A stretch of DNA of 38,715 bases, taken from the NCBI GenBank assembly GCA_022825195.1, contig JAJDYL010000164.1, forward strand, positions 1 to 38,715, written 5' to 3'. The DNA is from Alphaproteobacteria bacterium (GTDB taxonomy: Bacteria; Pseudomonadota; Alphaproteobacteria; Bin95). Numbering within the stretch: the first letter of the stretch is position 1; each line of letters opens with the position of its first letter. A program made the translations under genes and the position numbers. The notes under the pieces were generated by a model. That model did not search any database, had not been told where the DNA came from, and saw nothing but the letters and a program-made list of their open reading frames with translations. This document shows positions 1 through 7,534 of this stretch, piece after piece.

Positions 1-139
1 ACTGGCCCAAACCCCGGACCCGGCACCCGTGGCCAAGCGTGCGCTTCGCCGTCACTACCCGAGGTAGGAGCCGGATGCGTTAGCGCGCACGTCCGGATCT
101 GTGCGGGGGGCGCCGGGAAACCGGCGTCCCTACCGCGAC
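1..139 (+). mobile_element. 3' end of a group II intron (domains V and VI), truncated by the contig start
   Basis: Bases 68-101 fold as a group II intron domain V. The AGC catalytic triad is at 69-71, a distal stem pairs 76-79 with 86-89, and a two-base bulge sits at 90-91. Bases 103-136 fold as domain VI: a stem of 111-116 with 121-126 closed by a GAAA tetraloop, lower pairing of 107-110 with 127-130 and 103-106 with 133-136, and an unpaired A at 132. With the intron ending in AC at 138-139, the branch-point A lies 7 nt from the splice site, as expected. Bases 1-67 would be domain IV or sequence after the maturase gene. No reverse-transcriptase coding sequence is in the window. A second copy lies inverted at the other contig end. 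The fold is seen directly; the assignment rests on known intron architecture. Confidence 0.8.
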
Positions 140-147
140 CGACGGTC
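25..147. repeat. 123-bp perfect inverted terminal repeat of the contig (partner 38593-38715)
   Basis: Bases 25-147 are identical to the reverse complement of 38593-38715 (paired coordinates sum to 38740). The match is ended on one side by the right contig end and on the other by a mismatch at 148 versus 38592. Most of it is the group II intron 3' end; the last 8 bp (140-147) lie beyond the predicted splice site and may be shared target sequence. Because the copies are inverted, the contig cannot be closed into a circle by overlapping them. Confidence 0.95.
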
Positions 148-398
148 CCGGCACCTCGCGCAGGCGCGCGCGGGCGCAGACGCGCGCGGGACAGGGGCCG
201 CGCCCGGCCCGGCCGGCGGGAGCGCACAGGGCACGGAACGCGGCGGGGGAAAGGCCGCCACGAGGACGGACCATGACAAAACATGACATTCCCGCGGTCC
301 TCTCCCGCCGCGGCCGGCAGGGACATATACGCGGGCGTCGGCTTGGCCTATATCCCGCTGCCGAACCGACACGACCGCATGGAGCCGGAGACAGTCCC
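140..398. other. intergenic region upstream of cysS with two TGTCATG boxes
   Basis: This 259-bp stretch between the intron end and cysS shows no convincing gene; the open frames are products of high GC. It is very rich in CG-dinucleotide runs at 150-200. At 272-288 it carries two heptamers CATGACA (TGTCATG on the minus strand) starting exactly 10 bp apart, the same box found three times at 12171-12819. The longer frame that reaches cysS from 273 is not used, because the conserved CysS N-terminus begins only at 399. Confidence 0.6.
272..288 (-). promoter_or_regulatory. two TGTCATG heptamers at 10-bp pitch
   Basis: CATGACA occurs at 272-278 and 282-288, so on the minus strand this reads TGTCATG-TTT-TGTCATG. 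It is the same sequence and spacing as the last two boxes of the triplets at 12171 and 12387; the position where a third box would fall has degenerated. One-helical-turn spacing suggests a protein bound on one face of the DNA, but no regulator is identified. It lies about 110 bp upstream of the cysS start. Confidence 0.45.
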
Positions 399-1757
399 GT
401 GACCCTCATCGTCCACAACACGCTGGCGCGCGCCAAGGAGCCTTTCGAGCCGCTCGACCCGGAGCATGTGCGCCTCTATGTGTGCGGGCCGACGGTTTAC
501 GACCTCGCGCATATCGGCAATGCGCGCCCCGTCGTCGTGTTCGACGTGCTCTACCGGCTGCTGAAGCGGCTCTATCCGCGCGTGACCTATGTGCGCAACA
601 TCACGGACGTGGACGACAAGATCAACGCGCGGGCGGCCGAGACGGGCGAGCCCATCGAGCGCATCACGGCGCGGACGACGGAAGCCTTCCACGCCGACAT
701 GGCGGCGCTCGGCGCGCTGGTGCCCGATGTCGAGCCGCGCGCGACCGGGCATATCGGCGAGATGATCGAAATGATCGAAAGGCTGATTGCCGACGATCAC
801 GCCTATGAGGCGGACGGGCATGTGCTTTTCCATGTGCCTTCCATGCCGGATTACGGGCGGCTCTCGCGCCACTCCCGCGAGGAGCTGATCGCGGGCGCGC
901 GCGTCGATGTGGCGCCCTACAAGCGCGACCCGGCGGATTTCGTGCTCTGGAAGCCGAGCGCCGACGACCTGCCGGGCTGGCCGAGCCCCTGGGGCCGGGG
1001 CCGGCCCGGCTGGCATATCGAGTGCTCGGCCATGTCGCGCGCCTATCTGGGCGACGCCTTCGACATTCACGGCGGCGGGGCGGACCTGATCTTCCCGCAC
1101 CATGAGAACGAATTGGCCCAGAGCGTCTGCGCCCACGGCCCGCCTTTCGTGCGCTACTGGATGCATAACGGCTATCTGGTCGTGAAGGGCGACAAGATGT
1201 CGAAATCGCTCGGCAATGTGCTGACCGTGCGCGAATTGCTGGCCGATACGCCGGGCGAGGCGGTCCGGCTGGCGCTTCTGCAGGCGCATTACCGCGCGCC
1301 GCTCGATTTCGGCCCCGACACGCTCACGGAGGCGAAGAGCAGCCTCGACCGGCTTTACCGGGCCTTGCGGGACGCGGGAGAGGCCGAGCCGGGCGAGCCG
1401 GCGCCGGCCGTGCTGGAGGCGCTGCTGGACGACCTCAACACGCCGGCGGCCATCGCCGCCATGCATGAGACCGCAACGGCGCTCAACCGGGCCGAGGACG
1501 CGGACGAGAAGGCGGCGCTGGCGGGCTCCCTGCGCGGCGCTGGCGAATTGCTGGGCCTGCTCCGTGAGGACCCGACGGCCTGGCTCCACGGCGAAGGCGA
1601 CGATGCGGGGGAGATCGAGGCGCTGGTGGCCGAGCGCGTGGCGGCAAGGCGCTCGCGGGACTTTGCGCGGGCGGACGCGATCCGCGACGACCTGGCCGCG
1701 CGCGGCATAGCGCTCGAGGACGGGCCGGACGGCACCGCCTGGCGGCGCACGGCCTGA
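399..1757 (+). CDS. cysS: cysteinyl-tRNA synthetase
   Basis: Charges tRNA-Cys with cysteine in the cytosol; a class I aminoacyl-tRNA synthetase of 452 residues, normal for the family. The HIGH signature appears as HIGN at residues 38-41 and KMSKS at 266-270. Zinc ligands are visible: Cys29 in the YVCGPTVYD segment, the ECSAMS cysteine, and the histidine-rich FPHHENE motif. GTG at 399 is chosen because the following MTLIVHNTL segment is the usual start of the protein; the in-frame extension to 273 is low-complexity and not conserved. The stop codon lies inside a strong Shine-Dalgarno sequence (GAGGAGG) for the next gene, 11 bp away, so the two are probably cotranscribed. Confidence 0.97.
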   Translation: MTLIVHNTLARAKEPFEPLDPEHVRLYVCGPTVYDLAHIGNARPVVVFDVLYRLLKRLYPRVTYVRNITDVDDKINARAAETGEPIERITARTTEAFHADMAALGALVPDVEPRATGHIGEMIEMIERLIADDHAYEADGHVLFHVPSMPDYGRLSRHSREELIAGARVDVAPYKRDPADFVLWKPSADDLPGWPSPWGRGRPGWHIECSAMSRAYLGDAFDIHGGGADLIFPHHENELAQSVCAHGPPFVRYWMHNGYLVVKGDKMSKSLGNVLTVRELLADTPGEAVRLALLQAHYRAPLDFGPDTLTEAKSSLDRLYRALRDAGEAEPGEPAPAVLEALLDDLNTPAAIAAMHETATALNRAEDADEKAALAGSLRGAGELLGLLREDPTAWLHGEGDDAGEIEALVAERVAARRSRDFARADAIRDDLAARGIALEDGPDGTAWRRTA

Positions 1758-1768
1758 GGAGGAAAACG

Positions 1769-2440
1769 ATGCAATTCCGGCTTCACGACGCCGAGGGCGC
1801 AAGGGACATCGAGGTTCCGGTCTCCGTCATCGTCATCGCCGGCTGGTCAGGGCGCGACCGGGCGGCGGTGCAGGAGCATATCGACGAGCTTGCGGAACTG
1901 GGCGTGGCGCCGCCCTCGCAAACCCCGCTCTACTACCGCGTCGGGGCCTCGCTCGCGACGCAGGCCGGGCGCATCCAGGTGCTGGGCGAAGGCAGCTCCG
2001 GCGAGGCGGAGGCGGTGCTGGTCGGTTCCGCCGAGCACGGCATGCTGGTGGCCGTCGGCTCCGACCACACGGACCGGGCGTTCGAGGCGCAGTCCGTCGC
2101 CGTCTCCAAGCAGATGTGCCCGAAGCCGCTCGGCCGCGATGTCTGGCGCTATGACGATGTCGTGGAGCGGTGGGACGCGCTCCGGCTGGAGAGCGACATG
2201 GACGGCGAGCCCTACCAGCGGGGCAGCATGGCGGCCGTGCGCGAGCCGGTCGATCTGATCGCGGACTATTTCCACGGCTACAAGGCGGTGCCGCCGGAGT
2301 TCGCCATGTTCCTCGGCACCATCCCGGCGCTCGGCGGCGTGAGGCCCGGCAGGAATTTCAGCGCCCGCCTCGCCGACGACGAGGCCGGCCGCGCGCTCAC
2401 CCTCGACTATGAGGCGGCGACCCTGCCGATCGTGTCGTAA
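1769..2440 (+). CDS. DUF2848 family protein
   Basis: A 223-residue soluble protein matching the DUF2848 family, proteins thought to share the fumarylacetoacetate-hydrolase-like fold. Conserved-looking segments are the central VAVGSDHTDR motif (about residues 95-104), the SKQMCPKPLG segment that follows, and the FLGTIPALGGVRPG segment near the C-terminus, which resembles the catalytic-loop region of FAH enzymes. The substrate is unknown. The start is set by an excellent GAGGAGG ribosome-binding site 6 bp upstream, which overlaps the cysS stop. It converges with the CoA-transferase gene, with only 12 bp between them and no obvious terminator. The family call comes from recognition of the sequence pattern. 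Confidence 0.85.
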   Translation: MQFRLHDAEGARDIEVPVSVIVIAGWSGRDRAAVQEHIDELAELGVAPPSQTPLYYRVGASLATQAGRIQVLGEGSSGEAEAVLVGSAEHGMLVAVGSDHTDRAFEAQSVAVSKQMCPKPLGRDVWRYDDVVERWDALRLESDMDGEPYQRGSMAAVREPVDLIADYFHGYKAVPPEFAMFLGTIPALGGVRPGRNFSARLADDEAGRALTLDYEAATLPIVS

Positions 2441-2452
2441 CCGTCCGTCCGG

Positions 2453-3649
2453 TCAGGCGGTAATGCCGTTGTCGCGGAAGCGGGCGATGTCTTCCGCATC
2501 GTAGCCGAAGGCGGCCAGCACCTCGTCCGTGTGCTGGCCGAGCGTCGGCGCGGCGACGGGCGCGGCGGTCGGCGTGGCGGAGAGATGCACGGGCGAGGCG
2601 ACAGCCTCGAAGCGGCCCGCCTTCGGGTGGTCCACGGGCTGCACCATGCCGCGGGCGCGGACCTCCGGCGCGGCGAGCGCCTCCGAGATGCTCCGCACCG
2701 CGCCTGCGGGGACGCCGGCGGCGCGGAACTTCGCCATCCACCCGGCGCGGGTGTCGGCGGCGAAGATCTCCGCGAGCAGCGCGCGGTTCGCCTCCCGGTT
2801 GGCGAGACGGGCGGCATTGTCGCGGAACTGCGGGTGGTCCAGCAGGTCCGGGCGCGCGATCACATCCCGGCAGAAGCGCTCCCACTGGCGCTCATTGCCG
2901 ATGACGAGATAGAGCGGCCCGTCGGCGGTCTCGGCCAGCCCGAACGGCTCCAGGAACGGGTGGTCGTTGCCGTAGCGGCCGGTGTCCTGCCCGGTCAGGA
3001 GCGTGACCTGCGCCTGGTTGGCGAGCGAGGCCACCGCGCCGTCGAGGAGCGCGATGTCGACGGCCTGGCCCTCACCGGTCCGTTCGCGGTGGTAGAGCGC
3101 GGCGAGGATGCCCTGCAACGCATTGTATCCGCTGAATATATCGGCATAGGAGATGCCGGTGCGCAGCGGCCCGCCATCCGCCTCGCCGGTGATCGCCATC
3201 ATGCCGCCCTCGGCCTGGGCCACCGGGTCGTAGCCGGCGACTTCCCGCAAGGGGCTCGCATGGCCGTAGCCGGAGATCGAGCAATAGATCAGGCCGGGAT
3301 TGATCTCGCGCAGGCTCTCGAAGTCGAGCCCGAGCCGCGCCATCACGCCGGGCCGGAAGTTCTCGACCAGGATATCGGCGCGGGCCGCAATCCGGCGTGC
3401 GACCTCCCGGCCCTCGGGCGCGGCGATGTTGAGCGCGAGGCTCTTCTTGTTGCGGTTGGCGAAGAGGAAATAGGCGCTTTCGCCCGCAAGCTCCTCGCGC
3501 GCGTCGAAACGGCGCGTGTCGTCGCCGCCTTCCGGATTCTCGATCTTGACGACCTCGGCGCCGAGGTCGGCCAGCGCCAGCGTGCACCAGGGTCCGGCGA
3601 GCACGCGCGTGAAGTCGAGGACTGTAACGCCGGAGAGCGGACCCGTCAT
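2453..3649 (-). CDS. CaiB/BaiF family III CoA-transferase (downstream copy)
   Basis: A 398-residue family III CoA-transferase, which moves CoA between carboxylic acids through an aspartyl-CoA thioester. The N-terminal Rossmann part includes ADLGAEVVKIE (about 27-37), followed by NKKSLALN and VENFRPG. Asp170 in SYADIFSG sits where the nucleophilic Asp169 of formyl-CoA transferase lies. The C-terminus carries the usual LGQHTDEVLAAFGYD helix. The substrate cannot be told from sequence. It lies 36 bp downstream of a second family member in the same direction, which is in turn downstream of a crotonase gene, so the three form an acyl-CoA-processing unit. Confidence 0.93.
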   Translation of the reverse strand: MTGPLSGVTVLDFTRVLAGPWCTLALADLGAEVVKIENPEGGDDTRRFDAREELAGESAYFLFANRNKKSLALNIAAPEGREVARRIAARADILVENFRPGVMARLGLDFESLREINPGLIYCSISGYGHASPLREVAGYDPVAQAEGGMMAITGEADGGPLRTGISYADIFSGYNALQGILAALYHRERTGEGQAVDIALLDGAVASLANQAQVTLLTGQDTGRYGNDHPFLEPFGLAETADGPLYLVIGNERQWERFCRDVIARPDLLDHPQFRDNAARLANREANRALLAEIFAADTRAGWMAKFRAAGVPAGAVRSISEALAAPEVRARGMVQPVDHPKAGRFEAVASPVHLSATPTAAPVAAPTLGQHTDEVLAAFGYDAEDIARFRDNGITA

Positions 3650-3685
3650 GGAGTGCCATCCAATGTCTGCGGAAGGATCGAAGTC

Positions 3686-4897
3686 TCAGATAACCTTGCG
3701 GTCGCGCAGGTTCGCGACCGCGTCCTCGTCATAGCCGAGCCGGGCGAGTATTTCGGCATTGTGCTCGCCGAGCTTCGGCGCGACGCCGATCTGCGCCGGC
3801 GTTTCCGAGAACCGCCACGGCGTGCCGTGGACCTTCAGCGTCTCGCCGGCCTCCGGATAGTGCTTTTCGGCGATGTATCCGTTCGCCAGCACATCGGCAT
3901 CGTCGGACGCTTCGAGGAGCGTGTTGATGGGCGCGGAGACGATGTCCGCGGCGCGCAGCAGTTCCACCCAGCGCTCGCGGCTGCCCGTCGTGAACAGTTC
4001 CGCGAGCGTGGAGAGGATCAGCTCCTTTTTCTCTTCCGACACGAGGGCGAGGCCCAGGTCCTCCGCCCCTCGCGCCTCCAGCTCCTCGTAGAAGCCGAGC
4101 GCTTCCATGGCGCGCTTCCAGTCCCGGTGGCCGAGCTGGAAGACGAGCGGGCGCCCGTCGGCGTCGTTGAAGCTGGCGGCGATGCCGGGGCGCTCGCGTG
4201 TGCCGTTGATGCGCGTGCCGGTGATCGGGTTGCGGCCGCGCCACATCGTCGTGGTGAGCGTCCAGCCCATCAGGCGCACGACGCCGGCGACCAGCGAGGT
4301 CTCGACCTTCTGGCCGACGCCGGTCGTCTTCGCGCAGTGCAGGGCCGCAAGCAGCCCGCCGAAGGCCAGCAGCGCGCAGGATTCGTCCGCAACCGACACG
4401 ATGCCCGTCCGCATGGACTCGCCGGGGCCCGCATAGGCTTCCGTCACGCCGCCGAGCGCTTGGCCGACCGCGTCCGTTCCCGGCAGGTGCGCATGGGGTC
4501 CCGCTTGCCCGTAGCCGGATATGGAGACATAGACGAGCGCGGGATTGATCTGCCGGAGCGTTTCGTAGCCGAAACCGTTCTTCTCGGCGACGCCCGGGCG
4601 GAAGTTCTGGCCGAACACATCCGCCTCGGCCACGAGCTTGTGCAGGATCGCGCGGCCCTCGTCGGATTTGAGGTTGAGCGTCAGGCTCTTCACGCCCCGA
4701 TTGTTGGTCTCGAAGTAGGAGCTGACGCCCCCCTTCAGCTCGCCGGCGACGCGCGAACTGTCGCCGGTGCCGGGGACCTCGATCTTGACGACCTCCGCGC
4801 CTAGGTCGGCCATCAGCATGTAGGGCACCGTGCCGGCCTGCGCGGTCGAGCAGGCGACGGCCCTGACGCCCGCGAGCGGGCCCGGACGACCGGTCAT
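3686..4897 (-). CDS. CaiB/BaiF family III CoA-transferase (upstream copy)
   Basis: A 403-residue paralogue of the neighbouring CoA-transferase. The same landmarks are present: ADLGAEVVKIEVPG (about 30-43), NNRGVKSLTLNL, GQNFRPGV and the nucleophile Asp171 in SVADESCA. It diverges enough from the next copy that the pair probably handles different acyl groups or forms a hetero-oligomer; which one is not visible. ATG at 4897 is chosen over the in-frame extension to 5080 because it begins the conserved LAGVRAVACS segment and has an AGGGAG site upstream. The crotonase gene stops 46 bp upstream. Confidence 0.93.
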   Translation of the reverse strand: MTGRPGPLAGVRAVACSTAQAGTVPYMLMADLGAEVVKIEVPGTGDSSRVAGELKGGVSSYFETNNRGVKSLTLNLKSDEGRAILHKLVAEADVFGQNFRPGVAEKNGFGYETLRQINPALVYVSISGYGQAGPHAHLPGTDAVGQALGGVTEAYAGPGESMRTGIVSVADESCALLAFGGLLAALHCAKTTGVGQKVETSLVAGVVRLMGWTLTTTMWRGRNPITGTRINGTRERPGIAASFNDADGRPLVFQLGHRDWKRAMEALGFYEELEARGAEDLGLALVSEEKKELILSTLAELFTTGSRERWVELLRAADIVSAPINTLLEASDDADVLANGYIAEKHYPEAGETLKVHGTPWRFSETPAQIGVAPKLGEHNAEILARLGYDEDAVANLRDRKVI

Positions 4898-4943
4898 GGA
4901 AACAGCTCCCTGCTTCGGATTCGCTCTGCGGCAGCCGGAGGCC

Positions 4944-5756
4944 TCAATCGTCGCCGGCCATGACCGATTCGAGCGTCGGCATGCGATAGCGGTCGGCGGG
5001 ATCGTCCCAACCCTTGAAATTAGGCCGGCGCTTCTCCGCGAAAGCCCGGCGGGACTCCATCCGGTCCTCCAGGCAGCCATGCTCGTGCAGTGCGGCGGCG
5101 AGGCGCTCCAGAGGCGGCGACACGGCGGAGCGCATCTGGCGCATCATGTAGAGCGTGTTGACCCTGGACGCGGGCGGCAGGCTCAGCAGATGGTCCGCCA
5201 TCTCCATCGCGGTCGGCATCAGTTCGTCCGGTTCAACGAGCCGGTTGACGAAGCCCAGTTCGTGGAAGCGCTCGGCCGTGAAGCGGAACCCGAACGCCAT
5301 CTCCATTGCCACCGGATAAGGCAGATTGGCGATGTAGCCGTGATCGTAGCCGCCGAGCAGCCATCGCTTCGCCTCCGAGATCTCGAAGAGCGCGCCCTTG
5401 ACCGCAACGCGCAGATCGGTGCGTTCCACCAGCATGAAGCCGCCGCCCATCGCGAAGCCGTTCACGGCGGCGATGACGGGCTTCTGCAGCGTCCCGTCGG
5501 CGAACGGATCGTCGAGATCGTCGTCCGGGGTGTCGACGCCGCCGCGCTCGACGGATTCCTTCATATCCTCGCCGGCGCAGAACCCTCGGCCGGTTCCGGT
5601 CAGGATTGCGACCTCGAGACCGTCATTGTCGCGGAACTCCGAAAACGCCTCCGCCATGCCCTGGCGGATCACCGTGCTGAGCGCATTCAGGCGCTCGGGC
5701 CGGTTGAGGCGGACGACCATGGTTTGGCCGTGGATTTCCGTTTCGACAAACGCCAT
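4944..5756 (-). CDS. enoyl-CoA hydratase/isomerase (crotonase) family protein
   Basis: A 270-residue crotonase-fold protein acting on CoA thioesters. The RGFCAGEDMKE segment (57-67) and the oxyanion-hole glycines of GFAMGGGF (100-107) are present. By alignment with rat enoyl-CoA hydratase, the second catalytic glutamate (Glu164) is kept as Glu128, but the first (Glu144) is replaced by Met108. The enzyme may therefore be an isomerase, dehydratase or other crotonase activity rather than a standard hydratase. ATG at 5756 starts the conserved MAFVETEIHG strand; the longer frame to 5930 is GC-rich extension. It is first in a probable operon with two CoA-transferases and is divergent from soxB. Confidence 0.9.
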   Translation of the reverse strand: MAFVETEIHGQTMVVRLNRPERLNALSTVIRQGMAEAFSEFRDNDGLEVAILTGTGRGFCAGEDMKESVERGGVDTPDDDLDDPFADGTLQKPVIAAVNGFAMGGGFMLVERTDLRVAVKGALFEISEAKRWLLGGYDHGYIANLPYPVAMEMAFGFRFTAERFHELGFVNRLVEPDELMPTAMEMADHLLSLPPASRVNTLYMMRQMRSAVSPPLERLAAALHEHGCLEDRMESRRAFAEKRRPNFKGWDDPADRYRMPTLESVMAGDD

Positions 5757-5889
5757 GACTTTGCCTCGCAATTCTGTGGAGCGGCCGGGAAGCGGACCGC
5801 CGCAAGTGTAGCCTCCGAAGAGTCCACGCGCCAATTGGGAGAAGCCACCTTTCGCGCTCCGCGGCTCTGTTGCGGGTAGCTTGTCGCAA

Positions 5890-5918
5890 TTGCGCGGGTC
5901 GGGGACGCGCAATAGGCT
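5890..5918 (+). promoter_or_regulatory. candidate sigma-70-type promoter for the sox operon
   Basis: TTGCGC (5890-5895) and TAGGCT (5913-5918) are separated by 17 bp, 59 bp before the soxB start. The match to consensus is moderate. The remainder of the 221-bp divergent region 5757-5977 shows no gene and no obvious operator. Confidence 0.3.
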
Positions 5919-5977
5919 GACAGCCGGCAACCGCCCGGGTTATCTGCAGCCCGTTCGTTTGCGAGGAGCGTCCGTCC

Positions 5978-7228
5978 ATGGCGCGTTACTCGATCTTTTC
6001 GCTCGCGCGCAACGCGCTCACCGGCCACCGGGACTGGCCGAAGTTATGGCGCGCCCCGGAGCCCAGGCCGGCCTATGAGGTCGTGATCGTCGGCGGGGGC
6101 GGGCACGGGCTGGCGACGGCCTACTATCTCGCGAAGGAACACGGCGTCACCGATGTCGCGGTGGTGGAGAGGGGCTGGCTCGCCGGCGGCAATATCGCCC
6201 GCAACACGACCATCATCCGCTCCAACTATCTCTGGGACGAAAGCGCGGCGATCTACGAGCACGGGCTGAAGCTCTGGGAAGGACTCTCCCGCGAACTCAA
6301 CTTCAACGTAATGCTGCGCCAGCGCGGTGTCTTGAACCTGGCTCATACCGAGCACGATGTCCGGGAGTCCATCCGCCGCGTGAACGCCAACCGATTGAAC
6401 GGCGTCGATGCCGAGTGGGTGGATGCCGAGGGCGTCAAGGCGTTCTGCCCGCCGATCTCGATTTCGCCGAAGGTGCGATACCCGGTGCTGGGCGCGACGC
6501 TGCAACGGCGCGGCGGCGTCGCCCGGCACGATGCCGTGGCCTGGGGCTATGCGCGGGGCGCCGACGCACGCGGGGTCGACATTCTCCAGCATTGCGAGGT
6601 GACGGGCATAAGGCGGGTAGCCGGGCGGGTCACGGGCGTCGAGACGAGCCGGGGCTTCATCGGCGCGAAGAAGGTGGCGCTGGTGGCGGCCGGCCACTCT
6701 TCGATGCTGGCGGAAATGGCGGGGCTGCGCCTGCCGGTGGAGAGCCATCCCTTGCAGGCGATGGTTTCCGAGCCGCTGAAGCCGGTGCTCGATTGCGTCG
6801 TCATGTCGAACGCCGTGCATGTCTATATCAGCCAGTCGGACAAGGGCGAACTGGTGCTGGGCGCCGGTATCGACGCCTTCAACAGCTACGGTCAGCGGGG
6901 CGGGCTGCACGTGCTGGAGGACCAGCTTGCGGCGCTGATGCAGCTCTTTCCGTCCTTCAGCCGAGCGCGCCTGCTTCGGAGCTGGGGCGGCATCGTCGAT
7001 GTCTGTCCGGACGCTTCGCCCATCGTCTCGAAAACGCCGGTCGAGGGCCTATACATCAATTGCGGCTGGGGGACCGGCGGTTTCAAGGCGACGCCGAGCT
7101 CGGGCTGGACATTCGCGCACACCATCGCGCGCGACGAGCCGCATCCGCTGAACGCGCCCTTCGCCCTCGACCGCTTCACCTCCGGCGCGCTGATCGACGA
7201 GCACGGCGCCGCCGCCGTTGCGCATTGA
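5978..7228 (+). CDS. soxB: sarcosine oxidase subunit beta
   Basis: Beta subunit (416 aa) of heterotetrameric sarcosine oxidase, which oxidatively demethylates sarcosine to glycine, passing the methylene group to tetrahydrofolate and producing hydrogen peroxide. The FAD-binding dinucleotide fold begins with [10 protein letters not shown] (35-44) and is followed by [11 protein letters not shown]. His184 in [10 protein letters not shown] matches the segment that in this family carries covalently bound FMN. The C-terminal [17 protein letters not shown] motif is typical. A GAGGAGCG site precedes the ATG. The order B-D-A-G that follows is the canonical one. Confidence 0.97.
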   Translation: MARYSIFSLARNALTGHRDWPKLWRAPEPRPAYEVVIVGGGGHGLATAYYLAKEHGVTDVAVVERGWLAGGNIARNTTIIRSNYLWDESAAIYEHGLKLWEGLSRELNFNVMLRQRGVLNLAHTEHDVRESIRRVNANRLNGVDAEWVDAEGVKAFCPPISISPKVRYPVLGATLQRRGGVARHDAVAWGYARGADARGVDILQHCEVTGIRRVAGRVTGVETSRGFIGAKKVALVAAGHSSMLAEMAGLRLPVESHPLQAMVSEPLKPVLDCVVMSNAVHVYISQSDKGELVLGAGIDAFNSYGQRGGLHVLEDQLAALMQLFPSFSRARLLRSWGGIVDVCPDASPIVSKTPVEGLYINCGWGTGGFKATPSSGWTFAHTIARDEPHPLNAPFALDRFTSGALIDEHGAAAVAH

Positions 7229-7243
7229 CAGGAGGGGCCGGCC

Positions 7244-7534
7244 ATGATGCGCATTGAATGTCCCTGGTGCGGCGGACGCGACGAAACCGAGTTCCACTAC
7301 GGAGGCGAAGCGCATATCGCGCGCCCCCCGGACCCCGACGCGCTCTCCGACGAGGCCTGGGCCGACTATCTGTTCATGCGCGCCAACCCGAAAGGCGTCC
7401 ATGCCGAGCGCTGGATGCACGCCCAGGGCTGCCGGCGGTGGTTCAACCTGCTCCGCCACACGGTGAGCCACGACATCGTCGCCGTCTATCCGATGGGGGC
7501 GCCGCGGCCCGAGGCGCCGGAGACGGCGCGATGA
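7244..7534 (+). CDS. soxD: sarcosine oxidase subunit delta
   Basis: Small zinc-binding delta subunit (96 aa). Likely zinc ligands are Cys6 and Cys9 in the CPWCG motif and His59 and Cys63 in the MHAQGCRRWF motif, as known for the complex. The subunit is structural and joins the alpha and beta subunits. It begins 15 bp after soxB behind a GGAGGGG site and ends in an ATGA overlap with soxA, implying coupled translation. Confidence 0.96.
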   Translation: MMRIECPWCGGRDETEFHYGGEAHIARPPDPDALSDEAWADYLFMRANPKGVHAERWMHAQGCRRWFNLLRHTVSHDIVAVYPMGAPRPEAPETAR

